Position numbers and translations under genes: made by a program. From Bacteroidia bacterium (GTDB taxonomy: Bacteria > Bacteroidota > Bacteroidia > B-17B0 > Aurantibacillaceae), in NCBI GenBank assembly GCA_014378485.1, contig JACMNO010000092.1, positions 1-64,000 of the forward strand: DNA of 64,000 nt. The letters are read 5' to 3'. Shown here piece after piece: positions 63,832 to 64,000 of this stretch. Below the pieces are notes generated by a model, which saw only the letters and a program-made list of their open reading frames with translations, did not search any database and was not told where the DNA came from. How positions within the stretch are numbered: the first letter of the stretch is position 1; each line of letters starts with the position of its first letter.

Positions 63832-64000
63832 GTTAATAAAACAAGCTCGCATTCAAAAAGTTTACTGAAATTTTTTTGAAGTATTTTTTTTATCTCAGGA
63901 ATATTGACATCTTGCCCAATTTCTCTATTTAGACTAGTGACTGCCTTATCCTGTATGCCACATGGGATAATATGTGAAAAATAATCCAAATCAGAATTTA
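63828..64000 (-). CDS. lipB: Octanoyltransferase, C-terminal 56 residues
   Basis: Partial gene running off the end of the window. The minus strand encodes NSDLDYFSHIIPCGIQDKAV and TSLNREIGQDVN, the conserved LipB C-terminal region where the cysteine of IPCGI is the acyl-accepting catalytic residue. LipB moves octanoate from acyl carrier protein to lipoyl domains such as GcvH. The TGA overlaps the ATG of the serine hydrolase (ATGA). The rest of the gene and its start lie beyond 64000. Confidence 0.92.
   Translation of the reverse strand, partial: NSDLDYFSHIIPCGIQDKAVTSLNREIGQDVNIPEIKKILQKNFSKLFECELVLLT

Noticed and set aside
1-64000. tRNA or rRNA genes, prophage, intact transposase
   Set aside because: No T-loop-like tRNA sequence, rRNA segment, phage structural gene or transposase motif was found by reading both strands; small or divergent RNA genes could still be missed.

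Overview
The window is a chromosomal segment from a member of the Bacteroidota. The evidence is the low GC content, AT-rich intergenic sequence, a textbook Bacteroidota promoter (TTTG, 19 nt, TATATTTG) before rpmH, type IX secretion (T9SS) proteins (a PorV/PorU-like pair and a chitinase-like protein with a C-terminal sorting domain), and lineage-typical families (DUF4175, DUF4292, DUF4421-like, ComB, SelD/MnmH). The genus cannot be fixed from sequence alone. No rRNA, tRNA, CRISPR array, prophage or intact insertion sequence was found.

Layout. 1-5.1 kb: a TPR/SpoIIE-type phosphatase gene flanked by two decayed, directly repeated fragments that look like the 3' end of a cyanophycin synthetase gene, then a TMTC-like membrane glycosyltransferase with TPRs. 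5.2-15.8 kb: a large orphan NtrY-like histidine kinase, a WG-repeat protein, small secreted or outer-membrane proteins, a GT2-DUF2062 fusion and an rRNA pseudouridine synthase. 15.9-22.7 kb: comB, gcvT, a nucleotidyltransferase with a 44-aa partner, a glycosyltransferase, a 49-aa membrane microprotein and a secreted GH18 protein. 22.8-32.7 kb: rpmH (missed by the ORF track), an ABC exporter, a second nucleotidyltransferase/small-protein pair, the DUF4175 / ATPase / ybeY cluster and dxs. 32.7-47 kb: a SpecificRecomb-family membrane protein, the selenouridine pair mnmH-selD, a very basic small protein, purD, an envelope operon (sugar nucleotidyltransferase, TPR lipoprotein, DUF4292 lipoprotein, EnvC-like protein), a divergent SDR, tadA and gltX. 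47-56.7 kb: a CHAD-like protein convergent with an apparent operon of MBOAT acyltransferase, SGNH-like protein, PorV-like and a 1,677-aa PorU-like protease. 56.8-64 kb: pssA, a MacAB-like efflux cassette, a metzincin-type protease, a beta-lactamase-fold serine hydrolase and the 3' end of lipB running off the window.

How the genes work together. Most of the window is housekeeping (translation, isoprenoid, purine, one-carbon, phospholipid and lipoate metabolism) interleaved with envelope biogenesis. The most suggestive linkage is the MBOAT-SGNH pair directly upstream of the PorV/PorU-like pair, which could connect acylation of a surface glycan with anchoring of T9SS cargo; this is inference from gene order. 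Other points of interest are the duplicated cyanophycin-synthetase-like tails, the two nucleotidyltransferase/small-ORF modules, an EF-hand-like insert in the TMTC-like protein, and several dispersed inverted repeats in intergenic gaps. All family assignments come from reading the supplied translations; no database search was run.
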